This document shows, one piece after another, positions 8,345 through 16,181 of a stretch of DNA of 64,000 bases. The stretch covers positions 558,001-622,000 of the forward strand of contig NZ_CP049989.1 of assembly GCF_011388215.1 (NCBI RefSeq), in the 5' to 3' direction. This DNA comes from Hydrogenophaga crocea. GTDB lineage: Bacteria > Pseudomonadota > Gammaproteobacteria > Burkholderiales > Burkholderiaceae_C. Every line of letters begins with the position of its first letter. Position 1 is the stretch's first letter. A program made the position numbers and the translations under genes. Below the pieces are notes generated by a model. The model saw nothing but the letters and a program-made list of their open reading frames with translations. It had not been told where the DNA came from and made no database searches.

Positions 8345-8662
8345 TCAGCCCTTGCGTCGCCGGCCGCCGTAGGCCGGTGGTGCCGGTTCTTCGGTCCGTA
8401 CTTCGACAAGCCGGCCCGTCGCATATTTGTGCAGCACGCTGGCGATCAGCGTCTGGTAGGGCATGCCTTCTTCCAGCGCCTTGGTCTGTATGTCCTGCAG
8501 ATCGCCTGACGTCAGGCGAATGTTCACGCGTCGGTCTTTGATGGACGTGGCACGGGCCGCTGCACGCGCCTTGGCCAGTTCGTTGCGCGTGGCCACCGAT
8601 CTGAGCTGTCCCTTCTCGAAGGCGGCGAGCAAATCCGATTCGTAGGCGTCAAGCTTGGGCAT
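8345..8662 (-). CDS. brnA: Antitoxin of a BrnT/BrnA-type toxin-antitoxin pair
   Basis: A 105-residue protein. The central segment DRRVNIRLTSGDLQDIQTKALEEGMPYQTL is a ribbon-helix-helix DNA-binding fold, as in BrnA/CopG-type antitoxins. The C-terminus (PAPPAYGGRRRKG) is basic and probably disordered. The gene overlaps the end of the toxin gene by 14 bases, the usual toxin-first BrnTA order. It is expected to bind and neutralise BrnT and repress the shared promoter upstream of brnT. The call relies on both the fold and the partner. Confidence 0.78.
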   Translation of the reverse strand: MPKLDAYESDLLAAFEKGQLRSVATRNELAKARAAARATSIKDRRVNIRLTSGDLQDIQTKALEEGMPYQTLIASVLHKYATGRLVEVRTEEPAPPAYGGRRRKG

Positions 8663-8942
8663 CGTTGGCTCCGGGGGACAGGTAATCGCGCGTGGCTTTT
8701 CGGCTGGGGATGATGGTTTTCAGGAAGCTGTGATCGGTGTCTGGCACAAAGGGCACGAGGTGCACATAGCCATCGAGCGCCACAACAAGGATCTTCTGGC
8801 CCGGGTACCGCGAGGCGTTGGGATGGACCACGATGTCGAGCAGGCCGCCATTCTCGATGGCCACCACGATGGCCTCGAAAGAGACGCCGCGTTGGGCCAG
8901 CAGGGCTGCGCTTTTTTCGGGACTCCACCGAAATGGCTTCAT
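8649..8942 (-). CDS. brnT: BrnT family toxin
   Basis: A 97-residue protein with the BrnT layout: FRWSPEKSAALLAQRGVSFE at the N-terminus, then beta strands ILVVALDGYVHLVPFV and a C-terminal ITKx-like block TIIPSRKATRDYL. BrnT toxins have a RelE-like fold and cleave RNA, causing reversible growth arrest. The usual W-D-x-x-K-x-x-x-N is seen as W-S-P-E-K-S-A-A-L, so the Asn is not conserved, but the fold signature is otherwise intact. It is the first gene of the pair. Confidence 0.82.
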   Translation of the reverse strand: MKPFRWSPEKSAALLAQRGVSFEAIVVAIENGGLLDIVVHPNASRYPGQKILVVALDGYVHLVPFVPDTDHSFLKTIIPSRKATRDYLSPGANDAQA

Positions 8943-8992
8943 GGCCGCATTCTAGGCATGTGTGCCGTTACGGCACACACCGCCAAGGCGTC

Positions 8993-9520
8993 TCACACCC
9001 CGCCCGTGGGGTGCGTCGGGTCCACCCACAGCACCGTCTCGGGCTTCTCCACCGGCTCGATGTCGAGGTTGACCGCCACCGCCTGGCCGTCGCTGCGGCA
9101 CAGCACGCATTCGAGCACCTCGTCGGCGCTGGCGTTGATCTCCTGGTGCGGCACGTAGGGCGGCACGTAGATGAAATCGCCCGGGCCGGCCTCGGCGGTG
9201 AACTCGAGCTGCTCGCCCCAGCGCATGCGCGCGCGGCCCTTGACCACGTAGATCACGCTCTCGAGGTGGCCGTGGTGGTGGGCGCCGGTCTTGGCGTCGG
9301 GGTGGATGGTGACGGTGCCGGCCCAGAGCTTCTGCGCGCCCACGCGCGCGAAGTTGATCGCGGCCTTGCGGTCCATGCCCGGGGTGGAGGGCACGTTGCC
9401 GTCGAGCTGGTTGCCGGGCACCACGCGCACGCCGTCGTGCTTCCAGCGCGGCTCGCCAGGGCCATGCTCGTGGTCGTGGGGGTGGGGGTGGGCATCGTCG
9501 TGATGGTGCTCGTGGGCCAT
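8993..9520 (-). CDS. Cupin-domain protein with His-rich N-terminus
   Basis: A 175-residue protein. The cupin metal motif is read in HPDAKTGAHHHGHLESVIYV (about residues 78-97) with a second motif GDFIYVPPYVPHQEIN. A histidine-rich start, MAHEHHHDDAHPHPHDHEH, could bind metal or be a metallochaperone-like tail. I chose the ATG at 9520 because GAGGAG lies upstream; the open frame continues back to 9667 without protein-like sequence. Function is unknown; single cupins may be isomerases, dioxygenases or sensors. Confidence 0.82.
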   Translation of the reverse strand: MAHEHHHDDAHPHPHDHEHGPGEPRWKHDGVRVVPGNQLDGNVPSTPGMDRKAAINFARVGAQKLWAGTVTIHPDAKTGAHHHGHLESVIYVVKGRARMRWGEQLEFTAEAGPGDFIYVPPYVPHQEINASADEVLECVLCRSDGQAVAVNLDIEPVEKPETVLWVDPTHPTGGV

Positions 9521-9614
9521 GGCGCGCTCCTCGGGGATGACGCAAGTGTGCCAGCGGCGCGGGCGCGATGGCCCGACAATCGCGGGTTTTCCCGCAGCCT
9601 CACGGAGACCCGCC

Positions 9615-10190
9615 TTGCCCCTGCCAGACCCCGCGCCGCGAAAGGCCATGCACACCCGCCGCGTCACCTACCAGGGCTTCAAGCGCGAAGACGGCCTGTG
9701 GGACATCGAAGGCGAGCTGCACGACAGCAAGCCCTTCGATTTCCACATCAAGGGCGAGCGCGAGTGGAAGGGCGGCGAGCCGGTGCACCACATGCGCATC
9801 CGCGTCACCTTCGACGACGCCATGGTGATCCGCGCCATCGACGTCGCCATGGACGCCTTCCCGCACCAGCCCTGCCCGCAGGCGCTGCCGCCCATGCAGC
9901 GCATGGTGGGCGAGGTGCTGGGCAAGGGCTGGCGCCACACCATCCAGCGGCACCTGGGCGGTATCGAGGGCTGCACCCACCTGCGCGAGCTGCTGTTCAA
10001 CCTGGCCACGGCCGCCATGCAGACGCGCGTGGGCTCGTTCTCGCTGGGCAGCGATGGCCGGCCGCCGCCGCACCTGGGCCAGTGCCGCTCGTGGGACTTC
10101 GACGGCCCGGTGGTGGAGAAGGTCTACCCCATGTTCTTCCGCTGGCGGCCGCCGGCCCCGCGCGAGCCCGCGGACCAGGGCGCGATCTGA
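9615..10190 (+). CDS. DUF2889 domain protein
   Basis: A 191-residue protein with the DUF2889 signature: RRVTYQGFKREDGLWDIEGE near the N-terminus, a central HHMRIRVTFDDAMVIRAID and GGIEGCTHLRELLFNLATAA. I chose a TTG start at 9615 because the resulting N-terminus (M)PLPDPAPRKAMHTRRV fits the family and GGAG lies upstream; the ATG at 9648 would trim 11 residues. The function is unknown; the conserved Cys-Thr-His may bind a ligand. It is divergent from the cupin gene. Confidence 0.82.
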   Translation: MPLPDPAPRKAMHTRRVTYQGFKREDGLWDIEGELHDSKPFDFHIKGEREWKGGEPVHHMRIRVTFDDAMVIRAIDVAMDAFPHQPCPQALPPMQRMVGEVLGKGWRHTIQRHLGGIEGCTHLRELLFNLATAAMQTRVGSFSLGSDGRPPPHLGQCRSWDFDGPVVEKVYPMFFRWRPPAPREPADQGAI

Positions 10191-10298
10191 AAAATTGCTT
10201 AACCCGGCGCTGCGGGCGCCTTTCTCCCGCCGCCATGGGTTGACGCCGCGCGAGCGGCCGGCGTGCAATCGCTCCACCCGACGAGGAGGGGTGAAAAC

Positions 10299-11201
10299 AT
10301 GACCAACAACGCAAAACGCACGCGCTGGTGGCGCGTGCTGGGCATCGGCCTGGGCAGCGTGCTGCTGCTGGCGGCCGCGGCCCTGGCCACCGGCCTGTTC
10401 CTGGCCGAACGCAAGATGCAACGCCGCGTGGAGTTGCCCGGACTGCAGGCCGTGGCCTACCGAAGCGACGCCGTTGCGCTGGAGCGCGGGCGCTACCTGT
10501 ACGCCTCGCGCGGCTGCGTGGACTGCCACGGCGCCAACGGCGCCGGCCGCACCTTTGCCGACGAGGGCGGCCTCGTCATCGCCGGCCCCAACATCACCCC
10601 CGGCCCGGGCGGTGTGGTGGCGGCCTACCAGCCGATCGACTGGGTGCGCGCCATCCGCCATGGCGTGAGCCCGCAGGGCCGCGCGCTGATGGTGATGCCC
10701 AGCGAGGACTACAACCGCTTCACCGACGACGACCTGGCCGCGCTCGTGGCCCACATCCGCGCGCTGCCCCCGCAAAGCGGCCAGGGCGCGGTGGTGAAGC
10801 TGCCGCCGCCCGTGAAGGCGCTCTATGGCTTCGGCGCCATCCAGGACGCCGCGGCCAAGATCGACCATTCCCTGCCCCCGCAACAACCCGTGCCCGAGGG
10901 CGTGACGCTCGAACACGGGCGCTACGTGGCCAACATGTGCATCGGCTGCCACGGTGCCTCGCTGGCCGGCGGCAAGATCCCCGGCGGCCCGCCCGACTGG
11001 CCCCCGGCCTCGCGGCTCAAGCCGGGCGAGGGCAGCGTGATGGGCCGCTACCCGAACGCCGAGGCGCTGATCGCGCTGTTTCGCAGCGGCCAGCGGCCCG
11101 ACGGCACGGCGGTGAAGGTGATGCCCTTCGAGTCGCTGCGCGCCATGAGCGAGACCGACCTGAGGGCGCTGCACCTGTACCTGAAGGGCCTGCCCGGCTG
11201 A
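10299..11201 (+). CDS. Diheme cytochrome c, membrane-anchored
   Basis: A 300-residue protein with an N-terminal membrane anchor (about residues 14-32, VLGIGLGSVLLLAAAALATG) and two c-type heme sites, CVDCH (about residue 73) and CIGCH (about residue 213). Each starts a separate cytochrome c domain. It resembles the diheme electron-transfer subunit of membrane dehydrogenases (alcohol/gluconate dehydrogenase cytochrome c subunit), although no partner dehydrogenase is adjacent. It should act in the periplasm as an electron carrier. AGGAGGGG lies upstream of the ATG, a strong ribosome site. Confidence 0.9.
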   Translation: MTNNAKRTRWWRVLGIGLGSVLLLAAAALATGLFLAERKMQRRVELPGLQAVAYRSDAVALERGRYLYASRGCVDCHGANGAGRTFADEGGLVIAGPNITPGPGGVVAAYQPIDWVRAIRHGVSPQGRALMVMPSEDYNRFTDDDLAALVAHIRALPPQSGQGAVVKLPPPVKALYGFGAIQDAAAKIDHSLPPQQPVPEGVTLEHGRYVANMCIGCHGASLAGGKIPGGPPDWPPASRLKPGEGSVMGRYPNAEALIALFRSGQRPDGTAVKVMPFESLRAMSETDLRALHLYLKGLPG

Positions 11202-11207
11202 GCGCGC

Positions 11208-11242
11208 GAAGCGGGCCCGCTGGTGGCAGGCCGGCCCGCTTC
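11208..11242. terminator. Hairpin between convergent cytochrome c and serine hydrolase genes
   Basis: GAAGCGGGCC at 11208-11217 pairs exactly with GGCCCGCTTC at 11233-11242 across a 15-base loop. It fills the gap between two convergent genes and touches the hydrolase stop codon. No T-run follows on either side, so it is a possible weak bidirectional terminator or only an mRNA-end hairpin. Confidence 0.4.
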
Positions 11243-12434
11243 AGGCCACCACGGCCCCGTACACCAGGCCGCGCATTGCCCCCCGGTAGTGCACGCGCTG
11301 ATTCGGCGCCTGCGCCATGAAGACCGCGAACAGGTCGAGCGCCGGATCGACGAAGAAGTGCGTGCCGCCGATGCCGCTCCAGTGGTAGGTGCCCACCGAA
11401 CCGTGCACCGCCGCCTCGCCCGCCGCGGTGCGCACCGCAAAGCCCAGGCCGAAGCCGTGGCCCGGGGGCAGCAGCGGGTTGTCGGCGTGGGGCACGCTCG
11501 CGCCGAGGTGGTCGGCCGTCATGAGCGCCAGGGTGTGCGGCGACACGAGGCGCACGCCACCGAGTTCGCCGCCGTTCAACAGGCATTGCAGAAAGCGCGC
11601 GTAGTCGTGCGCGGTGGACATGAGCCCACCGCCGCCCATTTCGAGCCGGGGCACTTCGCGCGGGTCGTGCATGGGCATCTGCACGCCGCCGTCGGGGTCG
11701 TGCCCGAAGGCTTCGGCGATGCGGTGGTGCCGATCGGGCGGCACGTGAAAGGCCGTGTCGTGCATGCCCAGCGGGTGCAGCAGGGTTTCGCGCAGGTGCT
11801 CGCCCAGGCCCTGGCCCGTGACCACCTCGATCACGCGGCCCAGCACGTCGGTGGCGCGGCTGTAGGCCCAGGCGCTGCCGGGCTGGTGGGCCAGGGGCAG
11901 GGCGGCCAGGCGTTCGCAGAGTTCGGCGTTGGTCTGGTCGCGCCGGCCCAGGCCGGCCTGGGCGTAGAGCGCGTTCACATGCCCGTTGCCGGTGAACTCG
12001 TAGGTAAGGCCGGCGGTGTGGCGCAGCAGGTCCTGCACGGTGCTGGGGCGGGTGGCGGCCACCAGGGCCACGCCGTGCGGGCCGGGCACGGCCACCTGCT
12101 GGCGCAGGAAGCCGGGGATGTACTGGCCCACGGTGTCGCTCAGCTGCAGGCGGCCCTGTTCCACCAGGCGCATGGCCGCCACCGAGACGATGGGCTTGGT
12201 CATGGAGTAGATGCGGTAGATCGCATCGGGGCGCAGGGGCTCGTCGCGCCCGGGGTCGCGGCGGCCCACGCAGGCGTCGAGCACCACCCGGCCGCGCCGC
12301 GCGATCAGCAGCTGCGCGCCGGGCAGGCGGCCGCGGTCCACCTCGTGCTGCAGCCAGCGCACGATGTGCTGCGTGCGCTCGGGGCACAGCCCCTGTTCGG
12401 CCGGGCTGGCCACGGGCAGGCCGTGGGCGCTCAT
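11241..12434 (-). CDS. Beta-lactamase-fold serine hydrolase (class C/EstB-like)
   Basis: A 397-residue member of the beta-lactamase/penicillin-binding fold. The nucleophile motif S-x-x-K is SMTK in IYRIYSMTKPIVSVAAMRL (about residue 77), and the tyrosine motif is YSRATDVLGRVIE. There is no signal peptide, which points to a cytoplasmic esterase (EstB-like) rather than a periplasmic beta-lactamase. The start ATG at 12434 overlaps the stop of the upstream MetE-like gene by four bases (ATGA), so the two are translationally coupled. Confidence 0.87.
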   Translation of the reverse strand: MSAHGLPVASPAEQGLCPERTQHIVRWLQHEVDRGRLPGAQLLIARRGRVVLDACVGRRDPGRDEPLRPDAIYRIYSMTKPIVSVAAMRLVEQGRLQLSDTVGQYIPGFLRQQVAVPGPHGVALVAATRPSTVQDLLRHTAGLTYEFTGNGHVNALYAQAGLGRRDQTNAELCERLAALPLAHQPGSAWAYSRATDVLGRVIEVVTGQGLGEHLRETLLHPLGMHDTAFHVPPDRHHRIAEAFGHDPDGGVQMPMHDPREVPRLEMGGGGLMSTAHDYARFLQCLLNGGELGGVRLVSPHTLALMTADHLGASVPHADNPLLPPGHGFGLGFAVRTAAGEAAVHGSVGTYHWSGIGGTHFFVDPALDLFAVFMAQAPNQRVHYRGAMRGLVYGAVVA

Positions 12435-13456
12435 CGGCCGTAGCGCTCGCGCGCCAGCGCCGCGCCCTTGGCCAGGGCGTCGAGCTTGGCCAGGGCCACC
12501 TCGCGGCTCATGGGCGCCAGGCCGCAGTTGGTGCAGGCGATGAGCTTGTCGCGCGGCACGTATTGCAGCGCCTGGCCGATGGTCTCGGCCACCTGCTCGG
12601 GCGTTTCCACCGTGTCGCTGGCCACGTCGATCACGCCCACCATCACCTCCTTGCCCTGCAGCAGCGCCATCAGCTCGGGCGGCACGTGCGAGTGGAAGCA
12701 CTCCAGGCTCACCTGGTCGATGCGGCTCTTCGCGAGCGCGGGGAACACCTGCTCGTACTGGCGCCATTCTTCGCCCAGGGTTTCTTTCCACTTCACGTTG
12801 GCTTCAATGCCATAGCCGTAGCAGATGTGCACGGCGGTCTTGCAGCTCAGGCCCTGCGCGGCGCGCTCGAGCGCCTTCACGCCCCAGTCGGCCGCTTCGG
12901 CCATGTAGACGTTGAAAGCGGGTTCGTCGAACTGGATGATGTCCACGCCATCGGCCTGCAGGGCCAGGGCTTCCTGGTTGAGCAGTTCGGCGAAGGCCAT
13001 GGCCATCTTCACCTTGTCGCCGTAGTAACGGTCGGCCACGGTGTCGACGATGGTCATGGGGCCGGGCAGCGTGAACTTGAGCGGCTTCTTCGTGTGCTGG
13101 CGCGCGAGCTGCGCCTCGAAGGCGTGCACGCGGCCCTTGAGCTTCAGCGGCGCCACCACCTGCGGCACCATGGCGTCGTAGCGGTTGTTGCGGATGCCCA
13201 TCTTCACCTTGTTGACGAAGTCGATGCCTTCCACGTGTTCCACGAAGCCGTGCACGAAGTGCTGGCGCGCCTGCTCGCCGTCGCCGATCACGTCGAGGCC
13301 GGCGTCTTCCTGCGCCTTGATCCACAGCAGCGTGGCGTCGGCCTTGGCCTGCTGCAGCTCGGCGCCCTCGGCCTTCCACTGCGGCCAGAGTTTCTGCGTT
13401 TCGGCGAGCCAGGCGGGTTTGGGCAGGCTGCCGGCGATGGCGGTGGTGAACAGCAT
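12431..13456 (-). CDS. Stand-alone MetE catalytic-domain protein (cobalamin-independent methionine synthase-like)
   Basis: A 341-residue protein equal to only the C-terminal barrel of MetE. The zinc ligands can be read: H-x-C in AVHICYGYG, Glu in QVSLECFHSH and the last Cys in IACTNCGLAPMS. It would transfer a methyl group to homocysteine or a related thiol. The folate-binding N-terminal half of full MetE is absent, so methyl-tetrahydrofolate may not be the donor. Families of folate-independent core MetE enzymes are known (MesA-MesD), but the DUF1852/MesX partner of MesD is not seen here. AGGAGA precedes the ATG. The downstream serine hydrolase is coupled by an ATGA overlap. Confidence 0.85.
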   Translation of the reverse strand: MLFTTAIAGSLPKPAWLAETQKLWPQWKAEGAELQQAKADATLLWIKAQEDAGLDVIGDGEQARQHFVHGFVEHVEGIDFVNKVKMGIRNNRYDAMVPQVVAPLKLKGRVHAFEAQLARQHTKKPLKFTLPGPMTIVDTVADRYYGDKVKMAMAFAELLNQEALALQADGVDIIQFDEPAFNVYMAEAADWGVKALERAAQGLSCKTAVHICYGYGIEANVKWKETLGEEWRQYEQVFPALAKSRIDQVSLECFHSHVPPELMALLQGKEVMVGVIDVASDTVETPEQVAETIGQALQYVPRDKLIACTNCGLAPMSREVALAKLDALAKGAALARERYGR

Positions 13457-13485
13457 CTTGTCTCCTGATTTCCTGTCGAGAGGTG

Positions 13486-13560
13486 CCGCGGAACCGGCTT
13501 TGCCGGGCCGCTGGCGCCGCCCCCTGGAGGGGGTCGCGCGCAGCGCGGCGGGGGTGCGCG
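13486..13560. repeat. GC-rich intergenic repeat-like element with CCCCCT/AGGGGG hairpin
   Basis: The gap between the thiolase stop and the MetE-like start holds a string of short palindromes: CCGGCTTTGCCGG at 13494-13506, a stem CCCCCT/AGGGGG at 13520-13533, and GCGCGCAGCGCGGCG near 13536. Similar CCCCCT-x-AGGGGG modules recur between genes in Comamonadaceae genomes. I saw no second copy in this window, so the repeat status is from general knowledge. Confidence 0.4.
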
Positions 13561-14745
13561 TCACGCGCGCTCGAATACCGCGGCAATGCCCTGGCCGCCG
13601 CCGATGCACATGGTGACCAGCGCGTAGCGCCCGCCGGTGCGCTGCAGCTCGTGCACCGCCTTCACGGTGATCAGCGCGCCGGTGGCGCCGATGGGGTGGC
13701 CGAGCGAAATGCCCGAGCCGTTGGGGTTGACCTTGGCGGGGTCGAGGCCGAGGTCGCGGATCACCGCGCAGGCCTGGGCCGCGAAGGCCTCGTTGGCCTC
13801 GACCACGTCGATGTCCTTGATGCCCAGCCCGGTTTTCTTGAGCACGGCCTGCGTGGCCGGCACCGGGCCGATGCCCATGTACTTCGGGTCCACGCCCGCG
13901 TGTGCGTAACCCACCAGCCGCGCCAGCGGCTTGAGGCCGCGCGCCTTCACCTCGGCGCCGTTCATGAGCACCACGGCCGCGGCGGCGTCGTTCAGGCCCG
14001 ACGCATTGCCCGCGGTGACGGTTCCGTTCTCTTTCACGAACACCGGCTTGAGCTTGGCCATGTCTTCGAGCGTGGCGTTGGCGCGGAAGTGCTCGTCGGT
14101 GTCGAAGGCGACCTCGCCCTTGCGGGTCTTGAGCTTCACGGGAACGATCTGGTCCTTGAAGTACCCGGCCTCGGTGGCGCGCTGGGCGCGGTTGTGGCTC
14201 TCGACCGCGAGCTTGTCCTGCTCGTCGCGGGCAATGCCCCACTTGGCCGCGATGTTCTCGGCCGTGACGCCCATGTGGATGGTGTGGAAGGGGTCGTGCA
14301 GCGCGCCGACCATCATGTCCACGAGCTGGGTGTCGCCCATGCGCGCGCCCCAGCGCGTGTTCAGGCTGGCATAGGGCGCGCGGCTCATGCTCTCGGCGCC
14401 GGCGCCGATGGCGATCTTCGCGTCGCCCAGCAGAATGCTCTGCGCCGCCGACACGATGGCCTGCAGGCCCGAGCCGCACAGGCGGTTCACGTTGAAGGCC
14501 GGCGTGCCTTGTGCGCAGCCGCCGTCGAGCGCGGCCACGCGCGAGAGGTACATGTCGCGCGGCTCGGTGTTGACCACGTGGCCGAACACCACGTGGCCCA
14601 CGTCGTCGCCGCTCACCTGGGCGCGCGCGAGCGATTCGCGCACCACGAGCGCGCCGAGCGCGGTGGGCGGGCTGTCTTTGAGGCTGCCGCCGAAGGTGCC
14701 GATGGCGGTGCGCACGGCGCTGACGACGAAGACGTCTGTGGACAT
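13561..14745 (-). CDS. bktB: Acetyl-CoA C-acyltransferase (BktB-like beta-ketothiolase)
   Basis: A 394-residue thiolase, the same length as BktB of Cupriavidus. The nucleophile is Cys90 in NVNRLCGSGLQAIV, with His350 in SLGHPIGATGALI and Cys380 in TMCIGGGQG. It condenses or cleaves acyl-CoA with acetyl-CoA in the cytoplasm and serves beta-oxidation or 3-ketoacyl-CoA supply for polyhydroxyalkanoate. No phaB or phaC gene is adjacent, so the pathway is open. The ATG at 14745 has GGAGA upstream. The exact symbol is by similarity of motifs and length. Confidence 0.87.
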   Translation of the reverse strand: MSTDVFVVSAVRTAIGTFGGSLKDSPPTALGALVVRESLARAQVSGDDVGHVVFGHVVNTEPRDMYLSRVAALDGGCAQGTPAFNVNRLCGSGLQAIVSAAQSILLGDAKIAIGAGAESMSRAPYASLNTRWGARMGDTQLVDMMVGALHDPFHTIHMGVTAENIAAKWGIARDEQDKLAVESHNRAQRATEAGYFKDQIVPVKLKTRKGEVAFDTDEHFRANATLEDMAKLKPVFVKENGTVTAGNASGLNDAAAAVVLMNGAEVKARGLKPLARLVGYAHAGVDPKYMGIGPVPATQAVLKKTGLGIKDIDVVEANEAFAAQACAVIRDLGLDPAKVNPNGSGISLGHPIGATGALITVKAVHELQRTGGRYALVTMCIGGGQGIAAVFERA

Positions 14746-14805
14746 GTCGGTTTTCTCCAGGGAATCGATCGGGGAAGGGGAACGCGGCATCCTAAGCCGC
14801 GCGGA

Positions 14806-15369
14806 TCAGAAGGCCTGTCGCGCAAGCACGCGCAGGCGCTGGCCATCGGCCTCGGGCCGCGCCACGAAGACCTCGCCCATGGCGGGGTTCTCGCCCGTGA
14901 GCGCGGTGATGTTGACCTGGTGGGTCACGAGCATCCAGTTGGCGGGCGCGCGCAGGCCACGCAAGGCCGCGAGCACCGCGCGCGTCTGCGCGTCGCGCTC
15001 GCCCGCACCGTCGAAAAAGGAATTGACCGGCGCCCACACCGTGTGGCGGCCGAAGGCGAGCTGTGCGGTGTCGATGCAGCGGCACCAGGCGCTGCTGCGC
15101 ACCTCGTCGAGGCGGATGCCTTCGCGCCGGAAGGCCTCGCCCACGCGTCGCGCCTGCTCGCGGCCTTCGGCGCTGAGGTTGCGCTGCGTGCCGCATTCGC
15201 CCAGGCGGAACCCGGGCGGATCGCCCACGCCGGGCTCGGTGCGCGCGTGGCGCATGAGCACCACGTTGGCGCCCTCGCGCAGCAGGGACCAGAAGTCGCG
15301 GTCCTGCGCGAAGGCGCTGCCCGAAGCGAGCAGGGTGGCAGCGGACAGGAATTGGCGTCGTTGCAGCAT
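14806..15369 (-). CDS. Exported histidine phosphatase family protein
   Basis: A 187-residue branch-1 histidine phosphatase. The phosphohistidine motif R-H-A is in NVVLMRHARTEPGVG (His41) and the second catalytic His is in LVTHQVNITALTG. The start MLQRRQFLSAATLLASGSAFA is a signal peptide with an RRxFL block, so Tat export is possible. The substrate is unknown. The ATG at 15369 has GAGGAG upstream. It follows the SDR gene by 22 bases on the same strand. Confidence 0.85.
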   Translation of the reverse strand: MLQRRQFLSAATLLASGSAFAQDRDFWSLLREGANVVLMRHARTEPGVGDPPGFRLGECGTQRNLSAEGREQARRVGEAFRREGIRLDEVRSSAWCRCIDTAQLAFGRHTVWAPVNSFFDGAGERDAQTRAVLAALRGLRAPANWMLVTHQVNITALTGENPAMGEVFVARPEADGQRLRVLARQAF

Positions 15370-15391
15370 GGGCTCCTCAGAGGTCGCGGGT

Positions 15392-16171
15392 TCAGGCGTC
15401 GCGCACGTCGGCAACGGGTTGCTGGCCGAAGTCGGCGCGGTCGAGCCAGGCCAGCACGCGCTGCGCCGCGCCCTCGGGCGTGCTCAGCAGGCCTTTCTCG
15501 CGCAGATCGACGAAGCGCTGTCGGTCGGGGAAGCCTTGCGGGTCGCCCGCGCGCAGCTGCTGCTGCATGTCGGTGTCGATCACGCCGGGCGCGAGCGAGA
15601 CCAGGCGCGCGCCGCGCGGGTGCTGCGCTTCGTCGAGCGCGGCGCAGCGCGTGAAGTGGTCGAGCCCGGCCTTGGCCGCGCAATAGGGCCCCTGTGCGGC
15701 CATGGCGTTGCGGCCCAGGCCCGAGGAGATGTTGAGCACCTTGCGCGGGCCGGGCCAGCCCGCCTCGGCCCAGGCGCGCGTGGCCGCGAGAAAGGCCGCG
15801 GTGAGCTGCATGGGCGCTTCCAGGCCCACGCGCAGCGCGTTGGCGAGCTGCTCGGGCGGGCATTCGTCGATCGGGCCGATGCGCGGGATCACGCCCGCGT
15901 TGTTGATCAGCGTGGCGCTGGCGATTTCGGCGGGCCGCAGGCTGGCGAGCCAGTTGGCCAGGCGCTCGCGCGCGCCCGCGGTGTCGGCCAGGTCTTGCGA
16001 CCACTGCACCAGCGGTGCGCCGGCCGCGTCGGCCTGGGCCTGCAGCTCGGCGCTGATCTGGCGCGACAGGCACAGCAGCAGCCGGTTGGGCGAGAGCAGC
16101 TGGCGCGCCATGGCCAGGCCCATGCCGCGCGAGGCGCCGGTGAGCACGGTGAGGTGGTGGGGGGTGGTCAT
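15392..16171 (-). CDS. Short-chain dehydrogenase/reductase (SDR)
   Basis: A 259-residue classical SDR. It shows the cofactor loop TGASRGMG (residues 12-19), NNAG (about 92), the catalytic Ser in NISSGLG and Tyr-x-x-x-Lys in YCAAKAG. It oxidises or reduces a carbonyl with NAD(P)H. The sequence resembles the sepiapterin-reductase/YdfG-like branch, but the substrate cannot be stated. It lies between the RluA-type gene (11 bases upstream) and the histidine phosphatase in one minus-strand run. Confidence 0.87.
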   Translation of the reverse strand: MTTPHHLTVLTGASRGMGLAMARQLLSPNRLLLCLSRQISAELQAQADAAGAPLVQWSQDLADTAGARERLANWLASLRPAEIASATLINNAGVIPRIGPIDECPPEQLANALRVGLEAPMQLTAAFLAATRAWAEAGWPGPRKVLNISSGLGRNAMAAQGPYCAAKAGLDHFTRCAALDEAQHPRGARLVSLAPGVIDTDMQQQLRAGDPQGFPDRQRFVDLREKGLLSTPEGAAQRVLAWLDRADFGQQPVADVRDA

Positions 16172-16181
16172 GGTGGGGGCT

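Noticed and set aside
13486..13560. Rho-independent terminator after the thiolase
   Set aside because: The hairpins are GC-rich but no T-run follows on either strand, so it was listed as a repeat-like element.
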